Positions 32,497 through 43,220 are shown, counted from the first letter of the stretch. The stretch: 64,000 bases of DNA from Thiotrichaceae bacterium (GCA_028688145.1 JAQTYU010000002.1:186001-250000); one strand, 5' to 3'. Numbers and translations: made by a program. Notes: generated by a model not told the origin, from the letters alone.

Positions 32497-33549
32497 TTAC
32501 GCCGCAGCAACCACAGCTCCAGATGCTGTAAATACTCGCATTTGTTTGGGTTTTACAAACACTTGATCGCCTTTCTTCAAATCCAAAGTGCGTGACAATT
32601 CCTTGCTCAATTCAGCTTCCAAGGTAATATCTTGCACATCCAATAATTCCACGCGCACTGTCGCGCCCAAACTGAGCACACTCAGCACGGTTGCAGCAAT
32701 GCTTTCACCATCAGCAATGCGGCTGATTTCCAAATCATGCGGGCGCACATAAGCACTCGCAGAAGCCACACGATTATCATCATTGGTGTGAAAATGCGAA
32801 TCCTGATCCAAATGCCCTTTAAACACGTTCACGTTGCCCAAGAATTGATAAACGAAAGGATTCACCGCATGTTCATACAATTCATCAGGCGTGCCGACTT
32901 GTTCAACTTGCCCTTTATTCATCACCACCACGCGATCTGAAACTTCCATCGCCTCTTCTTGATCGTGGGTCACAAATACGCTGGTGATATGCACGGTGTC
33001 GTGTAAATGACGCAACCAGCGGCGCAATTCCTTACGCACTTTAGTATCCAACGCGCCAAACGGCTCATCCAGCAACAACACTTTAGGTTCAACCGCCAAG
33101 GCTCGCGCCAAAGCGATGCGTTGCCGTTGCCCGCCCGAAAGTTGGCGCGGAAAACGATCTGCCAAACCTTGCATTTGTACCAAGTTCAATAAATCATCGA
33201 CCTTACTTTGAATTTGCTTATCGCTGGGACGCTGAGCGCGTGGCTTCATTCGTAAACCAAACGCCACATTTTCAAACACGGTCATGTGGCGAAATAAGGC
33301 GTAATGTTGAAACACAAAGCCCACTTGTCGATCCCGCACAGAACGCGCCGTCGTGTCTTCGCCATAGAAAAAAATCGAACCTTTATCAGCAAATTCCAAA
33401 CCCGCAATAATCCGCAACAGCGTGGTTTTACCGCAGCCTGAGGGCCCTAATAATGCCACCAGCTCGCCCGTGGGGATGTGCAAATTAATATTATTCAGCG
33501 CGTTGAACTTATTAAAGGTTTTGCTCACATTTTGAATTTCAATACTCAT
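32497..33549 (-). CDS. cysA: Sulfate/thiosulfate ABC transporter ATPase CysA
   Basis: ATP-binding subunit that drives sulfate or thiosulfate import. Walker A is GPSGCGKTT, the signature [15 protein letters not shown], Walker [13 protein letters not shown] and the H-loop [17 protein letters not shown]. The C-terminal beta domain of the CysA type ([11 protein letters not shown]) follows. I choose the ATG ending at 33549 ([10 protein letters not shown]) because it overlaps the cysW stop as ATGA; an upstream in-frame start lies inside cysW. Length is 350 residues. It is last of four genes, with a terminator downstream. Confidence 0.95.
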   Translation of the reverse strand: MSIEIQNVSKTFNKFNALNNINLHIPTGELVALLGPSGCGKTTLLRIIAGLEFADKGSIFFYGEDTTARSVRDRQVGFVFQHYALFRHMTVFENVAFGLRMKPRAQRPSDKQIQSKVDDLLNLVQMQGLADRFPRQLSGGQRQRIALARALAVEPKVLLLDEPFGALDTKVRKELRRWLRHLHDTVHITSVFVTHDQEEAMEVSDRVVVMNKGQVEQVGTPDELYEHAVNPFVYQFLGNVNVFKGHLDQDSHFHTNDDNRVASASAYVRPHDLEISRIADGESIAATVLSVLSLGATVRVELLDVQDITLEAELSKELSRTLDLKKGDQVFVKPKQMRVFTASGAVVAAA

Positions 33550-34418
33550 GATGCAACATCCGGATCGTTGATTAATACTTGGGTTTGAACACGCCATTCC
33601 ACAAAGGTTTTTAACGCCAAGGTGATTAAAGCCAAAATAGCTAATAGCGAAGCCACAGCGAAGGCAGCGATAAAGTTGTATTCGTTATAGAGGATTTCGA
33701 CATGCAAGGGCATGGTGTTGGTTAAGCCGCGAATATGTCCCGACACCACCGACACTGCACCAAACTCGCCCATTGCGCGGGCATTACACAAAATCACCCC
33801 GTATAATAAACCCCATTTGATATTAGGCAGGGTGACATGCCAAAAAGTTTGCCAACCCGTCGCGCCTAAAACCAAAGCGGCTTCTTCTTCATCATTGCCC
33901 TGCGATTGCAACAAGGGAATTAATTCTCGCGCCACGAAGGGAAAGGTCACGAAAATTGTCGCCAACACAATACCGGGCACGGCAAAAATCAGCTTTATAT
34001 CCGATGCCGCCAGCCATTCGCCAAACACGCCTTGCAAGCCAAATAACAACACAAAAATTAAGCCTGAAATCACGGGCGACACCGCAAACGGTAAATCAAT
34101 CAAGGTGATTAATAAGCTTTTGCCTGTGAATTCAAACTTGGCAATTGCCCACGCGGCTGCCACGCCAAACACTAGGTTTAAAGGCACAGCAATCGCGGCG
34201 GTGATTAAGGTTAATTGAATCGCGGCAATCGCGTCGGGTTCGACCATTGCGGCAAAATATTTGTTAATTCCGCCACGCAAGCCTTCGGTAAACACCGAAA
34301 TCAGGGGGATTAATAAAAATAAACTCAAGAAAATCAGTGTAATACTAATCAGTGTGTAACGCACCCAACGCGGTTCGGTAATGGCGGTTGATTGCGTTTG
34401 AACAGATAATGTGTGCAT
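33546..34418 (-). CDS. cysW: Sulfate ABC transporter permease CysW
   Basis: One of two membrane subunits of the CysTWA importer. At 290 residues it has six predicted helices and the cytoplasmic EAA loop [23 protein letters not shown] that couples to CysA, cited in short as [15 protein letters not shown]. The start region ([26 protein letters not shown]) holds the first helix. It lies 9 bp after cysT and overlaps cysA, so all three are translated together. The [15 protein letters not shown] motif after the EAA loop matches CysW and separates it from CysT. Confidence 0.94.
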   Translation of the reverse strand: MHTLSVQTQSTAITEPRWVRYTLISITLIFLSLFLLIPLISVFTEGLRGGINKYFAAMVEPDAIAAIQLTLITAAIAVPLNLVFGVAAAWAIAKFEFTGKSLLITLIDLPFAVSPVISGLIFVLLFGLQGVFGEWLAASDIKLIFAVPGIVLATIFVTFPFVARELIPLLQSQGNDEEEAALVLGATGWQTFWHVTLPNIKWGLLYGVILCNARAMGEFGAVSVVSGHIRGLTNTMPLHVEILYNEYNFIAAFAVASLLAILALITLALKTFVEWRVQTQVLINDPDVAS

Positions 34419-34427
34419 AACAATTTC

Positions 34428-35258
34428 CTAACGGCAACGTTTGCCAGTCCACCATTGCAATAAGTTAATGAGAAATAACAAGATAAATGACACAACCAGC
34501 ATCACCACCGCAATGGCAGTCGCGCCTGCATAATCGTATTGCTCAAGTTTAGTGATGATGAGTAAGGGGGTGATTTCCGAAATCATCGGCATGTTGCCTG
34601 CGATAAACACCACTGAACCATATTCTCCCAAGCCCCGCGCAAAAGCTAAAGCAAAGCCTGTTAATAAGGGTGGGAAAATACTGGGGAAAATCACACATTT
34701 GAAAGTTTGCCAGCGCGTTGCTCCAAGGCTTGCGGCGGCTTCTTCCAGTTCACGTTCTAAATCTTGAAGCACGGGCTGCACCGTTCTGACCACAAACGGC
34801 AAACCGATAAAGGTGAGCGCAACAATAATTCCTAGTGGGGTAAAGGCAACTTTAATTCCCAAAGGTTCTAAATATTGCCCAATCCAACCATTGCTCGAAT
34901 AAATTGAAGCGAGCGCAATCCCTGCCACGGCTGTTGGCAAGGCAAAGGGCAAATCGACCAAGGCATCAATAAAACGTTTTCCAAAGAATTGATAACGCTC
35001 TAAAACCCATGCGACTAATAAACCGAAAAACGCATTAATCATCGCTGCTATCAATGCTGCGCCAAAAGTAATGCGATACGATGCCATCACCCGGGGTTCT
35101 GTGACTACCGTCCAAAAACGTTCCCAACCCATAGTTGAAGTTTTGAAAAACACCATTGACAAGGGAATCAACACAATCAAACTTAAATAAAAAATGGTAT
35201 AGCCCAGTGCGAGATGAAAGCCAGGCAAAACACTGTGTTGTTTAAGACGTAACAACAT
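34428..35258 (-). CDS. cysT: Sulfate ABC transporter permease CysT
   Basis: Second membrane subunit of the sulfate importer (also called CysU). Six helices in 276 residues; the EAA loop reads EEAAASLGATRWQTFKCVIFP, and GEYGSVVFIAGNMP follows as in CysT. The N-terminus LPGFHLALGYTIFYLSLIVLIPL is the first helix. AAAGGA precedes the ATG. It is separated from sbp by 143 bp that hold a palindromic repeat, which may reduce the amount of permease relative to binding protein. Confidence 0.94.
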   Translation of the reverse strand: MLLRLKQHSVLPGFHLALGYTIFYLSLIVLIPLSMVFFKTSTMGWERFWTVVTEPRVMASYRITFGAALIAAMINAFFGLLVAWVLERYQFFGKRFIDALVDLPFALPTAVAGIALASIYSSNGWIGQYLEPLGIKVAFTPLGIIVALTFIGLPFVVRTVQPVLQDLERELEEAAASLGATRWQTFKCVIFPSIFPPLLTGFALAFARGLGEYGSVVFIAGNMPMISEITPLLIITKLEQYDYAGATAIAVVMLVVSFILLFLINLLQWWTGKRCR

Positions 35259-35284
35259 CGGTATATCCTTTAACGTTAGGTATT

Positions 35285-35382
35285 AACTGCGCCCCAACCC
35301 CTATAAAGAGGACTTGTCTAGCTTCCCCCTTTGAAAAAAGGGGAGATTATTGTCTTCTCCTTTAGGGGCGGGGGGTGCAGTT
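35285..35382. repeat. CCCCTAAAGG palindromic repeat inside the sulfate operon
   Basis: ACTGCGCCCCAACCCC and CTCCTTTAGGGGCGGGGGGTGCAGT, cited as TTTAGGGGCGGGGGGTGCAG, are the outer arms. Its centre carries GCTTCCCCCTTTGAAAAAAGGGG, a hairpin from the other palindromic family (core CCCCCTTTGAAAAAAGGGG). It lies between sbp and cysT. Confidence 0.75.
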
Positions 35383-35401
35383 AAGCAGTTAAAATATGGC
35401 G

Positions 35402-36412
35402 TTATTTCTGGGTGCTCAGATAAATCTGGTCGAACACACCTTGGTCATCAAAGTGAGTTTTCTGGGCGGTGCGCCAGTCGACAAACAGTTGATTAATGGT
35501 AAATAATTCTAGCTTAGGGAATTTATTGGCAAATTTTGCCGCCACAATTTCAGCACGCGGACGGTAGAAGTTTTGAGCGGCGATAGTTTGCCCTTCGGTA
35601 GAATACAAATACTCAATGTAAGCTTGTGAAACGGCTAAGGTGTTGTGCGCTTTAGCAACTTTTTCGACCACGGCAACGGGGGGTTCTGCCAAAATGCTGC
35701 GTGAAGGGGTGATGATTTCAAAGCGGTCTTTGCCAAATTCTTGCAGGGCTAAAAAGGCTTCATTTTCCCAAGCAATTAATACGTCACCAATGCCGCGTTG
35801 TACGAAAGTGGTGGTTGCACCGCGTGCGCCTGAATCTAAAATGGGTACGTTTTTGAACAGTTTGGAAACGAATTCACGGGCTTTATCCGCGCTGCCTGTT
35901 TTCAATTGGGCGTAGCCCCATGCGGCGAGATAATTCCAACGTGCACCGCCTGAAGTTTTGGGATTAGGCGTAATCACAGAAACACCAGGTTTGATTAAAT
36001 CATCCCAATCTTTAATTTGTTTGGGATTGCCTTTGCGCACCAGAAACACAATAGTCGAGGTGTAAGGCGTGCTGTTATAAGGAAAACGGCTTTGCCAATC
36101 TTTGGGTAATAAGCCTGCTTTGTCGGCAATCGCATCAATGTCATACGCCAGTGCGAGAGTGACCACATCAGCCTGTAAACCATCAATCACAGAACGGGCT
36201 TGTTTGCCAGAACCGCCGTGCGATTGTTGAAGCTTAAGGGTTTCACCGGTTTTCTTTTGCCAATGCGCGATAAAAGCAGGATTATAAGCTTGATAAAGTT
36301 CGCGGGTGGGATCGTAAGAAACGTTTAATAAACTTACGTCAGCATACGCGGCAAAGCTGCTAAATAAGCAACTGAGCACTATCCAGCGAGATGAAAAGAA
36401 GGGTTTAAACAT
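35402..36412 (-). CDS. sbp: Periplasmic sulfate-binding protein
   Basis: Solute-binding subunit of the sulfate importer. A signal peptide ([20 protein letters not shown] then AAYA) is followed by [20 protein letters not shown], the classical start of Sbp/Cys[26 protein letters not shown] and [20 protein letters not shown] are the anion-binding regions. Length 336 fits. Sbp and CysP are hard to tell apart; sulfate is the default assignment. As the first gene of the operon it has AAGGATG before its ATG. In a sulfur-oxidising organism the system would serve assimilation when reduced sulfur is lacking (inference). Confidence 0.92.
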   Translation of the reverse strand: MFKPFFSSRWIVLSCLFSSFAAYADVSLLNVSYDPTRELYQAYNPAFIAHWQKKTGETLKLQQSHGGSGKQARSVIDGLQADVVTLALAYDIDAIADKAGLLPKDWQSRFPYNSTPYTSTIVFLVRKGNPKQIKDWDDLIKPGVSVITPNPKTSGGARWNYLAAWGYAQLKTGSADKAREFVSKLFKNVPILDSGARGATTTFVQRGIGDVLIAWENEAFLALQEFGKDRFEIITPSRSILAEPPVAVVEKVAKAHNTLAVSQAYIEYLYSTEGQTIAAQNFYRPRAEIVAAKFANKFPKLELFTINQLFVDWRTAQKTHFDDQGVFDQIYLSTQK

Positions 36413-36820
36413 GATGACATCCTTAAAATAAATAATCCTGTAAGTGGCAAGTAATTTGCCTATACCTTAATGTTATCTGTGCAAGGGAGTGAACATGATA
36501 TACTTGCTTCTAACACTGCCTTACAACGATTCATGACGAAATAGTGGTCACTGTAGCAAATATTATATATTCATAAAAAGAATATAATTTTTATTATATA
36601 TAGCTTAATATTATATATTATCTCGAATTTTCACCTAATCTAGCGATTTAAGCTTATCGTCTACACCTCATTGTCGATAGACCTATTTGTGAAATAAGGG
36701 ATTACACCATTGATTAAGCCTGCTACAGACCACCGAAATTTCAACAATGTCACCATCATCTACTTTTGCACTACGCTATGGACATGCTCGGTGAGCCGTG
36801 AGAAAAATTAGGAAATAACC
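36413..36820. other. AT-rich divergent promoter region
   Basis: About 400 bp between sbp (leftward) and the PAS gene (rightward). The part at 36560-36620 is almost pure A/T with TATATA runs in both directions. Promoters for both genes are expected here. No CysB-type or other operator could be identified by eye. Confidence 0.4.
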
Positions 36821-39800
36821 ATGCCAGTTAATAATCCACGTCACTCCCGCTTTTTTTGGCGTTCTTCTGGACTCTTTGGGATTCTTGACTTTGAACGCCA
36901 GTTTAAAGAGGTCAATGCTGCTTGGGAAAAAGTGCTCGGTTTGACCACGGGACAACTGCTTGCCAAGCGTTTTTTAGACTTTGTGCATCCTGAAGATCAG
37001 CCGTCCACCCAGTATTATTTTGATCAATTGGATACAGGCTTGCCCTCGGTTTCATTTTCCAACCGTTACCGTCATCACGATGGCAGTTATCGGCATATTC
37101 TTTGGGAAATTAATGGAGCGGCTTCGGTCGAATATGCGTTTTATGCGGTGGGGATGGACATCACCGCACGCGAGCAGCCGATGGTGGCTGATGAAATGAT
37201 CAGCGTGTTGCAAGAAGGGGTGGTGTTGCAATATGCCAATGGCACGATTGGCGCGTGTAATCCCAGTGCAGAGCGTATTTTAGGCATTTCAGCCGAACAA
37301 ATGATGGGCTGGACTTTAATCGACCCCGACTGGCGCACGATTCGTGAAGATAATTCTCCCTTCCCTGCGGAAACCCATCCTGCAATTTGCACTTTGCGCA
37401 CGGGACAATCTTACGCCGATGTGGTGATGGGGATTGTGAAATCTGATGAAAGCGTCACTTGGATTCGGGTAAATTCTTACCCCTTGTGGCGCGATGATGT
37501 GACTACGCCGTATGCGGTCGTCATCTCGTTTTCCGACATTACCCATTACAAAGAAACTGAACAAGCCCTGCGTAAAGATTCCGATCGCGGCAGCAGCAAT
37601 ATTGTCAGTGATAATAATTACGACTTGTGGGATTGGGATTTAGCCAGCCATGAAGTGAATTTTTCCCCGCGCTGGAAAAAAATGCTGGGTTATGAAGAAC
37701 ATGAATTAAGCAATCATATCGATACCTGGCATCAGCGTATTCACCCCGCCGATTACAAGCGGGTGATGGCAGACATTCAGAATCATATCGATGGTTTAAC
37801 CCAAGTTTGTGAAAATACCCACCGTTTGCAACATAAAGATGGGAATTATCGCTGGGTGTTAAATCGTTCGGTGATGGTGCGCGATGCCAGCGGCAAGCCG
37901 CAGCACATGGTGGGCACGCATGTCGATATTACCGAGCCGCGCCGTATTGAAGAAGAATTACAAGAAACCGAAAAGAAATATCGGCAACTCATGGAAGTTG
38001 AAACCGATGCGGTGTTTTTGCTGGATGCCGAAAGTTTAGAAATTTTAGATTCCAATAAAACGGCTTCACAATTATATGGTTATAGCCGCAATCAATTATT
38101 GCAAATGAAAGCCCTTGATTTATCCGCGCAGCCTGAACGCATGGCAAAAGTGATGAAAAAAGGGATAAAGCTCGCTTCGCAGCAATATCACAAAAAACAA
38201 GATGAAACGGTGTTTCCTGTGGAAGTGGTGGCGAATCCTTTCGTGTGGAAAGGGCGACAAGTGTTAATGGCAGCCATCCGCGACACCAGCGAACGCCAGC
38301 GGGTGGAAACTGCGCTGTGGGAAAATGAATCCAAATACCGCCAATTGTTTGAAGCGGCTTCTAATCCTACCATCGTGTTTGATGCCAATACGCAACAAGT
38401 GTTTGATGTGAACCGCGCCGCGATTGATTTATACGGCTACAGCAAAGAAGATTGGTTGCACATGACCACAGAAGATGTGTCCGCAGAACCCAGCAAAGGG
38501 CGCGGCGCGTTTAACAGCAGCAATAAGAAAGTTCAAGTCATTCCCTTGCGCTGGCACAAGAAGAAAGACGGCTCGGTGTTTCCCGTGGAAATTTCAGCGG
38601 GCAATACTTACCTGTTTCAAGGACGCTCTTTGATTTGTGCCACCTTGCGGGATATTACCGAGCGCAAAGCTGCCGAAGAAGCTTTACGTAAAGAACGCGA
38701 TTTTATCAATACCTTGGTGCAAGCTTCGCCCGCCTTCTTCTGTGCGATTGATCCCGATGGTAAGACGCGGATGATGAATAAGGCAATGCTGAATTCTTTG
38801 GAGTACGAACTCGAAGAAGTGGTGAATGCTGATTATTTAATGACGGTCGTGCCAGAACAAGAACGCTCCTTCGTTGCCCAAGAATTTGAAAGCCTGATTA
38901 AAACCATGCAGCCTTCTTTGATGGAAAGCCATGTGCTCAGTAAATCAGGCAAGCATTTGCTGGTGGAATGGCATAGCCGCGCCATTGTGAAAGCCAATGG
39001 TGCATTGGATTATTTGTTCGCTGTTGGGATTGATGTCACCGAGCGCAAAAAAGCCCAAGGACATTTACGGCTGTTTAAATCCATCGTCGAAAACTCGCAA
39101 GAATCGATTGTTATCAGTAATACTGATGGTCAATTAATTTACGCCAACCCCGCTTATGAACGATTATTCGGGCGCGAATTGAAAGATCAGAGCGGTTTAA
39201 TCAATCATGATATTTACCCAGCCTCCGCCTTGGGGGTGTTAGAAAATGAAGCCATGTTCACAATTAAACAAGGACATAGCTGGGAAGGGGAACTCGAAGG
39301 CTTGGATCGGGACGGCAACTTATTCCCGATTTGGCAGCGTTTCGACGCAGTGCGCGACAATCAAGGCAATGCCTCATTTATCTTTGGGTTGATGCACGAT
39401 ATTAGCGAGCGCAAACGCATGTGGGAAACCTTGCGGCGGCAGTGGGAAGAGCAACAAATGATCTTCAACGCCGTGCCTGCGATGATTTGGTATCGTGATG
39501 AAAATAATCATCTGGTGCGCACCAATAAGCTCGCGCTGGAATTATTTGGCAAAGAAAACGAGCAGATTCAAAAATATACCGATTGCAGTGCGGTGATTAG
39601 CGCGGGCGAATCGCAGTATGGCATGGTACAAGCGTATCATGGCGAAGAAGGCGAAATTCGTTGGTTAAGTCTCGATAAGATTCTTTATCATGACAGCCAA
39701 GGCAAAATTATTGGGGTTATCGTGTTTGGGATGGATATTACTGAACACAAGCAAACTCAAGCGACTTTGCAAGCCAGCGAAGAACGTATGTATCTCGTGG

Positions 39801-40525
39801 TTGAAAACATGCCGATTATGCTGAACGCCTTTGATACTGAAGGCAATATTGTGATGTGGAATCGCATGAGTGAGGAAATCACGGGCTATCCTGCGCACGA
39901 AATTGTCGGCAACGCGCACGCTTTGGAAATGCTTTATCCCGATACGTCTGACCGCAATCGGATGTTGACCAAGTGGCATTCTTTGGATGGCACAGATAAC
40001 ACCTGGGAAACCCGCCTGCTGTGTAAAGATGGGCACATTAAGAATATTACGTGGTGCAGCGTCGCCAAACAATTCCCGATTCCGAGTTGGTATGCGTGGC
40101 ATATTGGACAAAGTGTGTCTATCAGCAGCAAGCCCACTCTGACCGCTTCGCGTGATACGGAAAATTTATCCGCCTCGACCGTGGACAGCACGAAACTAGG
40201 GATTTGTTTAACCGATGATCGCGGGCGTTTCTTGCAAGTGAATCGTGCTTATGCGGATTTATATGGTTATCGCGCTGAAGAATTGGTGGGGCAACCCTTC
40301 ACTTTGGTGTTGCCGCTGAATACACATAATGATGCAGTGCGCGATTATTACAGCTTGTTGATGACGCATGAAGAACCCACGATGGTGAAACATCGCACCG
40401 ATCAGCATCGCAACGGCACTACTTTTGAAGTGCATGTGCTTTCAAGCCGCGTGATTTTAGAAGATAAACGCCGCATGATGTTGACGATTGTCGCCAGAAT
40501 ATTTGAAAGTAAACGTTTGGGATAA
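36821..40525 (+). CDS. Ten-PAS-domain protein without output domain
   Basis: A 1234-residue soluble protein built almost entirely of PAS/PAC units, each ending in a DITE(R)-type linker. The units start at about residues 11, 118, 262, 385, 505, 630, 755, 880, 985 and 1125. PAC ends seen are VGMDITAREQ, ISFSDITHYK, THVDITEPRR, RDTSERQR, RDITERKAAEE, GIDVTERKKAQ, MHDISERKR, GMDITEHKQT. Units four and five are similar and may be a duplication. No histidine kinase, GGDEF, EAL, methyl-accepting or DNA-binding domain follows; the frame ends right after the tenth PAS. No membrane helix was seen. AGGAAAT precedes the ATG. It could be a sensor scaffold that acts through another protein. Confidence 0.85.
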   Translation: MPVNNPRHSRFFWRSSGLFGILDFERQFKEVNAAWEKVLGLTTGQLLAKRFLDFVHPEDQPSTQYYFDQLDTGLPSVSFSNRYRHHDGSYRHILWEINGAASVEYAFYAVGMDITAREQPMVADEMISVLQEGVVLQYANGTIGACNPSAERILGISAEQMMGWTLIDPDWRTIREDNSPFPAETHPAICTLRTGQSYADVVMGIVKSDESVTWIRVNSYPLWRDDVTTPYAVVISFSDITHYKETEQALRKDSDRGSSNIVSDNNYDLWDWDLASHEVNFSPRWKKMLGYEEHELSNHIDTWHQRIHPADYKRVMADIQNHIDGLTQVCENTHRLQHKDGNYRWVLNRSVMVRDASGKPQHMVGTHVDITEPRRIEEELQETEKKYRQLMEVETDAVFLLDAESLEILDSNKTASQLYGYSRNQLLQMKALDLSAQPERMAKVMKKGIKLASQQYHKKQDETVFPVEVVANPFVWKGRQVLMAAIRDTSERQRVETALWENESKYRQLFEAASNPTIVFDANTQQVFDVNRAAIDLYGYSKEDWLHMTTEDVSAEPSKGRGAFNSSNKKVQVIPLRWHKKKDGSVFPVEISAGNTYLFQGRSLICATLRDITERKAAEEALRKERDFINTLVQASPAFFCAIDPDGKTRMMNKAMLNSLEYELEEVVNADYLMTVVPEQERSFVAQEFESLIKTMQPSLMESHVLSKSGKHLLVEWHSRAIVKANGALDYLFAVGIDVTERKKAQGHLRLFKSIVENSQESIVISNTDGQLIYANPAYERLFGRELKDQSGLINHDIYPASALGVLENEAMFTIKQGHSWEGELEGLDRDGNLFPIWQRFDAVRDNQGNASFIFGLMHDISERKRMWETLRRQWEEQQMIFNAVPAMIWYRDENNHLVRTNKLALELFGKENEQIQKYTDCSAVISAGESQYGMVQAYHGEEGEIRWLSLDKILYHDSQGKIIGVIVFGMDITEHKQTQATLQASEERMYLVVENMPIMLNAFDTEGNIVMWNRMSEEITGYPAHEIVGNAHALEMLYPDTSDRNRMLTKWHSLDGTDNTWETRLLCKDGHIKNITWCSVAKQFPIPSWYAWHIGQSVSISSKPTLTASRDTENLSASTVDSTKLGICLTDDRGRFLQVNRAYADLYGYRAEELVGQPFTLVLPLNTHNDAVRDYYSLLMTHEEPTMVKHRTDQHRNGTTFEVHVLSSRVILEDKRRMMLTIVARIFESKRLG

Positions 40526-40559
40526 TTTTTAAAGCAAGCCCCTAACCCCTACTTTAACC

Positions 40560-40653
40560 TCCCCCTTTGAAAAAGGGGGATTGAGGGGGATTTAAGATCG
40601 TGGCAACTTGTGAGATTTTTAAATCCCCCCAGCCCCCTTTTTCAAAGGGGGAG
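40560..40653. repeat. CCCCCTTTGAAAAAGGGGG palindromic repeat, full copy
   Basis: CCCCCTTTGAAAAAGGGGG, then GAGGGGGATTTAAGATCGTGG, cited as GGGGATTTAAGATCGTGG, then TTTTTAAATCCCCCCAGCC and CCTTTTTCAAAGGGGG. It has the same arms and the same AAGATCGTGG core as the copy at 27.7 kb. It separates the PAS gene from the ubi hydroxylase gene. Confidence 0.85.
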
Positions 40654-40692
40654 CAAATATAAAACACCTATTTCGAGTCAAGGTAAGTGAAC

Positions 40693-41901
40693 ATGTCCCC
40701 AGAATATGATGTCATCATTGCCGGTGCTGGTTTGGTTGGTGCAAGTTTAGCCTGTGCTTTGTTGCAAGGCGGTTTAAACGTTGCCCTGATTGAAGCCGCG
40801 CCGCCGCAAACTTTAGATTTGCAAACTTGGGACATTCGTACCTTCGCCTTGACACGCGCCTCTGAACGGATTTTAGAAAACTTAGGGGTTTGGCAAGATT
40901 TGGCGCGGGTCAGCCCATTTACTAAAATGGAAGTCTGGGATGCCAACGGGGTCGGCGCGATTCATTTCGATTGCACCAGCCTTGCAGAACCCGTGCTAGG
41001 ATATATTGCCGAACAACGGGTGTTACAAAGCAGTTTAAATGCACGTTTGCAACAGTTTGAAAACTTAGAAATTTATCGCCCTGCAACACTGCACAGTTTA
41101 GAATTGCGTCAAGATAAAATTCAGGTCGAATTAAGCACGGGACAGCATTTACAAGCGCGTTTATTGGTGGGGGCAGAAGGCGCAAATTCAAATATTCGCA
41201 CGCTGGCAGGCATTGGCTACGTGATGAAAGACTATGCTCAACAAGCAATTATTGCGAATGTGCAGACTGAACTTCCCCATCAATGCACCGCTTGGCAACG
41301 TTTTTCTAGTACCGGCCCTTTAGCTTTTTTGCCGCTTTATGACCCACATCACAGTTCTATTGTGTGGAGTGCGGACACTCCACTGGCGCAGCATTTAATG
41401 CAATTGCCCGAAGCCGAATTTTTAGAAGCCTTGGGCGCAGCATTTGCCCATCGTTTGGGAAAAGTCACCGCCACCACTGAACGCTTATTATTTCCGCTAC
41501 AACGCCGTACTACGGACACCTATATCAAACCGCGCATTGCTTTGGTGGGCGATGCTGCCCACACCGTGCATCCTTTGGCGGGGCAGGGCGTGAATTTGGG
41601 TTTATTAGATGTCGCTGCATTAAGTGAAGTGCTCTTACAAGCGATGCAGGCACGGCAAGATATTGGACATTTCAGCAATTTACGGCGTTATGAACGTTGG
41701 CGTAAAGGCAATAATTTACTGGTGGCAAGCGCGATGAGTGGATTTAAACATTTGTTCGGTAGTCGTTTGCCCGTGGTGCAGTGGGCGCGGAATTTTGGCT
41801 TACAACTGACCGACGCGGCAACGCCTGTAAAACAAATGGTGATGCGTCATGCGATGGGCTTGGCGGGAGATTTACCGCCTTTGGCGCGCTTGCGTTCATG
41901 A
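40693..41901 (+). CDS. UbiH/UbiF/VisC-family FAD-dependent hydroxylase
   Basis: Flavin monooxygenase that hydroxylates the ring of a ubiquinone precursor. FAD-binding VIIAGAGLVGASLACALL at the N-terminus, the DG-type motif LLVGAEGANSNIR in the middle and the second FAD motif ALVGDAAHTVHPLAGQGVNLGLLD (cited as GDAAHTVHPLAGQGVNLG) are all present. About 402 residues. The start is either GTG at 40687 or ATG at 40693; AAGG lies at a better distance from the ATG. Which of UbiH, UbiF or UbiI it represents cannot be decided without a tree. It precedes hemE on the same strand with a repeat between them. Confidence 0.9.
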   Translation: MSPEYDVIIAGAGLVGASLACALLQGGLNVALIEAAPPQTLDLQTWDIRTFALTRASERILENLGVWQDLARVSPFTKMEVWDANGVGAIHFDCTSLAEPVLGYIAEQRVLQSSLNARLQQFENLEIYRPATLHSLELRQDKIQVELSTGQHLQARLLVGAEGANSNIRTLAGIGYVMKDYAQQAIIANVQTELPHQCTAWQRFSSTGPLAFLPLYDPHHSSIVWSADTPLAQHLMQLPEAEFLEALGAAFAHRLGKVTATTERLLFPLQRRTTDTYIKPRIALVGDAAHTVHPLAGQGVNLGLLDVAALSEVLLQAMQARQDIGHFSNLRRYERWRKGNNLLVASAMSGFKHLFGSRLPVVQWARNFGLQLTDAATPVKQMVMRHAMGLAGDLPPLARLRS

Positions 41902-41905
41902 ATTT

Positions 41906-41996
41906 ACTGCCCCTAAATCCCCTAAAGGGGACTTTAAAGATAAAGAATAATAACGTTTTTAGTCTTTAGCCCCCTTTAGGGGGTTGGGGGCACAGT
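41906..41996. repeat. CCCCTAAAGG palindromic repeat, full copy
   Basis: ACTGCCCCTAAATCCCC, then TAAAGGGGACTTTAAAGATA and, after the centre, AGCCCCCTTTAGGGGGTTGG and GGGCACAGT. It is the closest relative of the 11.2-kb copy. It starts five bases after the hydroxylase stop codon. Confidence 0.85.
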
Positions 41997-42064
41997 TAAG
42001 ATTTCCCCCGCACTTTAGGGACGAAGTAAAAATAAACTCTTCTAATCATCTTAAAATAAACATA

Positions 42065-43141
42065 ATGAACCCATTAAAAAATGACCGTTTTTTACGCGCC
42101 TTGTTGCGCCAACCTGTTGATGTCACCCCTGTATGGATGATGCGTCAAGCAGGGCGTTATCTGCCTGAATACCGCGCCACCCGCGCCCGTGCAGGCAATT
42201 TCATGAATTTGTGCCAAACCCCTGAACTGGCGTGTGAAGTGACTTTACAGCCTTTAGCACGTTACGCATTGGATGCCGCAATTTTATTTTCCGACATTCT
42301 CACCATTCCCGATGCGATGGGTTTAGGACTGACTTTTGCCGAAGGTGAAGGCCCACAATTTGCCCGCCCCGTGCGTACGGCTGCCGATGTGGCTGCCTTG
42401 GGTGTGCCCGATCCACATCAAGAATTACGTTATGTGGTCGATGCGGTGAGTTTAATTCGCCGCGAATTGGCAGGCAGCGTGCCTTTGATTGGATTTTCAG
42501 GCAGCCCGTGGACGCTTGCAACGTACATGGTGGAAGGGCGCGGCACCAAAGAATTTCGTTATGCCAAAGGCTTGATGTTTGAACAGCCCAAAGTAATGCA
42601 CCAATTATTAGACACTTTGGCAAAATCCGTGACCCTGTATTTAAACGCACAAATTGCCGCAGGGGCGCAAGCAGTGATGATTTTTGATACTTGGGGCGGC
42701 GTGCTCACCACCCGCGATTATGCCGAGTTTTCCTTGCACTACATGCAGCAAATTCTCGACGGTTTGACCCGCGAAGTGGATGGGCAAAAAATCCCCGTGA
42801 TTTTATTCACCAAAGAAGGCGGTGAATGGTTAGAAGCACAGGCGGCTACGGGTTGTGATGCCTTAGGAATTGATTGGAAAAGCCCGATTGCCCAAGCACG
42901 GCGGCGCGTCGGTGATAAAGTTGCTTTGCAAGGCAATATGGACCCTTGCGTACTCTATGCCAGCCCCGAGCGCATTGAAGCAGAAGTGGCGACAATTTTA
43001 GCAAGTTTTGGACAAGGTTCAGGACATGTGTTTAATTTGGGACATGGCATTCACCAACATGTCGATCCTGAACGGGTTAAGGGATTTATTGATGCGGTGC
43101 ACCGTTTAAGTGTGCCTTATCACCAAGCAGTAAACGCATAA
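42065..43141 (+). CDS. hemE: Uroporphyrinogen decarboxylase
   Basis: Removes four carboxyl groups from uroporphyrinogen III to give coproporphyrinogen III in haem synthesis. The two family signatures are present: [16 protein letters not shown] near the N-terminus, with the catalytic Arg residues, and [30 protein letters not shown] holds the essential Asp, and [15 protein letters not shown] is the usual C-terminal motif. I choose the ATG at 42065 ([10 protein letters not shown]), which gives 358 residues as in E. coli; the longer frame runs back into the palindromic repeat. The gene is intact. Confidence 0.97.
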   Translation: MNPLKNDRFLRALLRQPVDVTPVWMMRQAGRYLPEYRATRARAGNFMNLCQTPELACEVTLQPLARYALDAAILFSDILTIPDAMGLGLTFAEGEGPQFARPVRTAADVAALGVPDPHQELRYVVDAVSLIRRELAGSVPLIGFSGSPWTLATYMVEGRGTKEFRYAKGLMFEQPKVMHQLLDTLAKSVTLYLNAQIAAGAQAVMIFDTWGGVLTTRDYAEFSLHYMQQILDGLTREVDGQKIPVILFTKEGGEWLEAQAATGCDALGIDWKSPIAQARRRVGDKVALQGNMDPCVLYASPERIEAEVATILASFGQGSGHVFNLGHGIHQHVDPERVKGFIDAVHRLSVPYHQAVNA

Positions 43142-43220
43142 ACTCAGGACTTGACGGTTTATCCTCAAAATAGGATACACTGTAATTCTTTCATTATTCG
43201 CTTCACAATAAGGAATTTAT

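Noticed and set aside
36821-40525. Histidine kinase call for the ten-PAS protein
   Set aside because: No H-box, N-box or G-box was found; the frame ends inside the last PAS/PAC unit.
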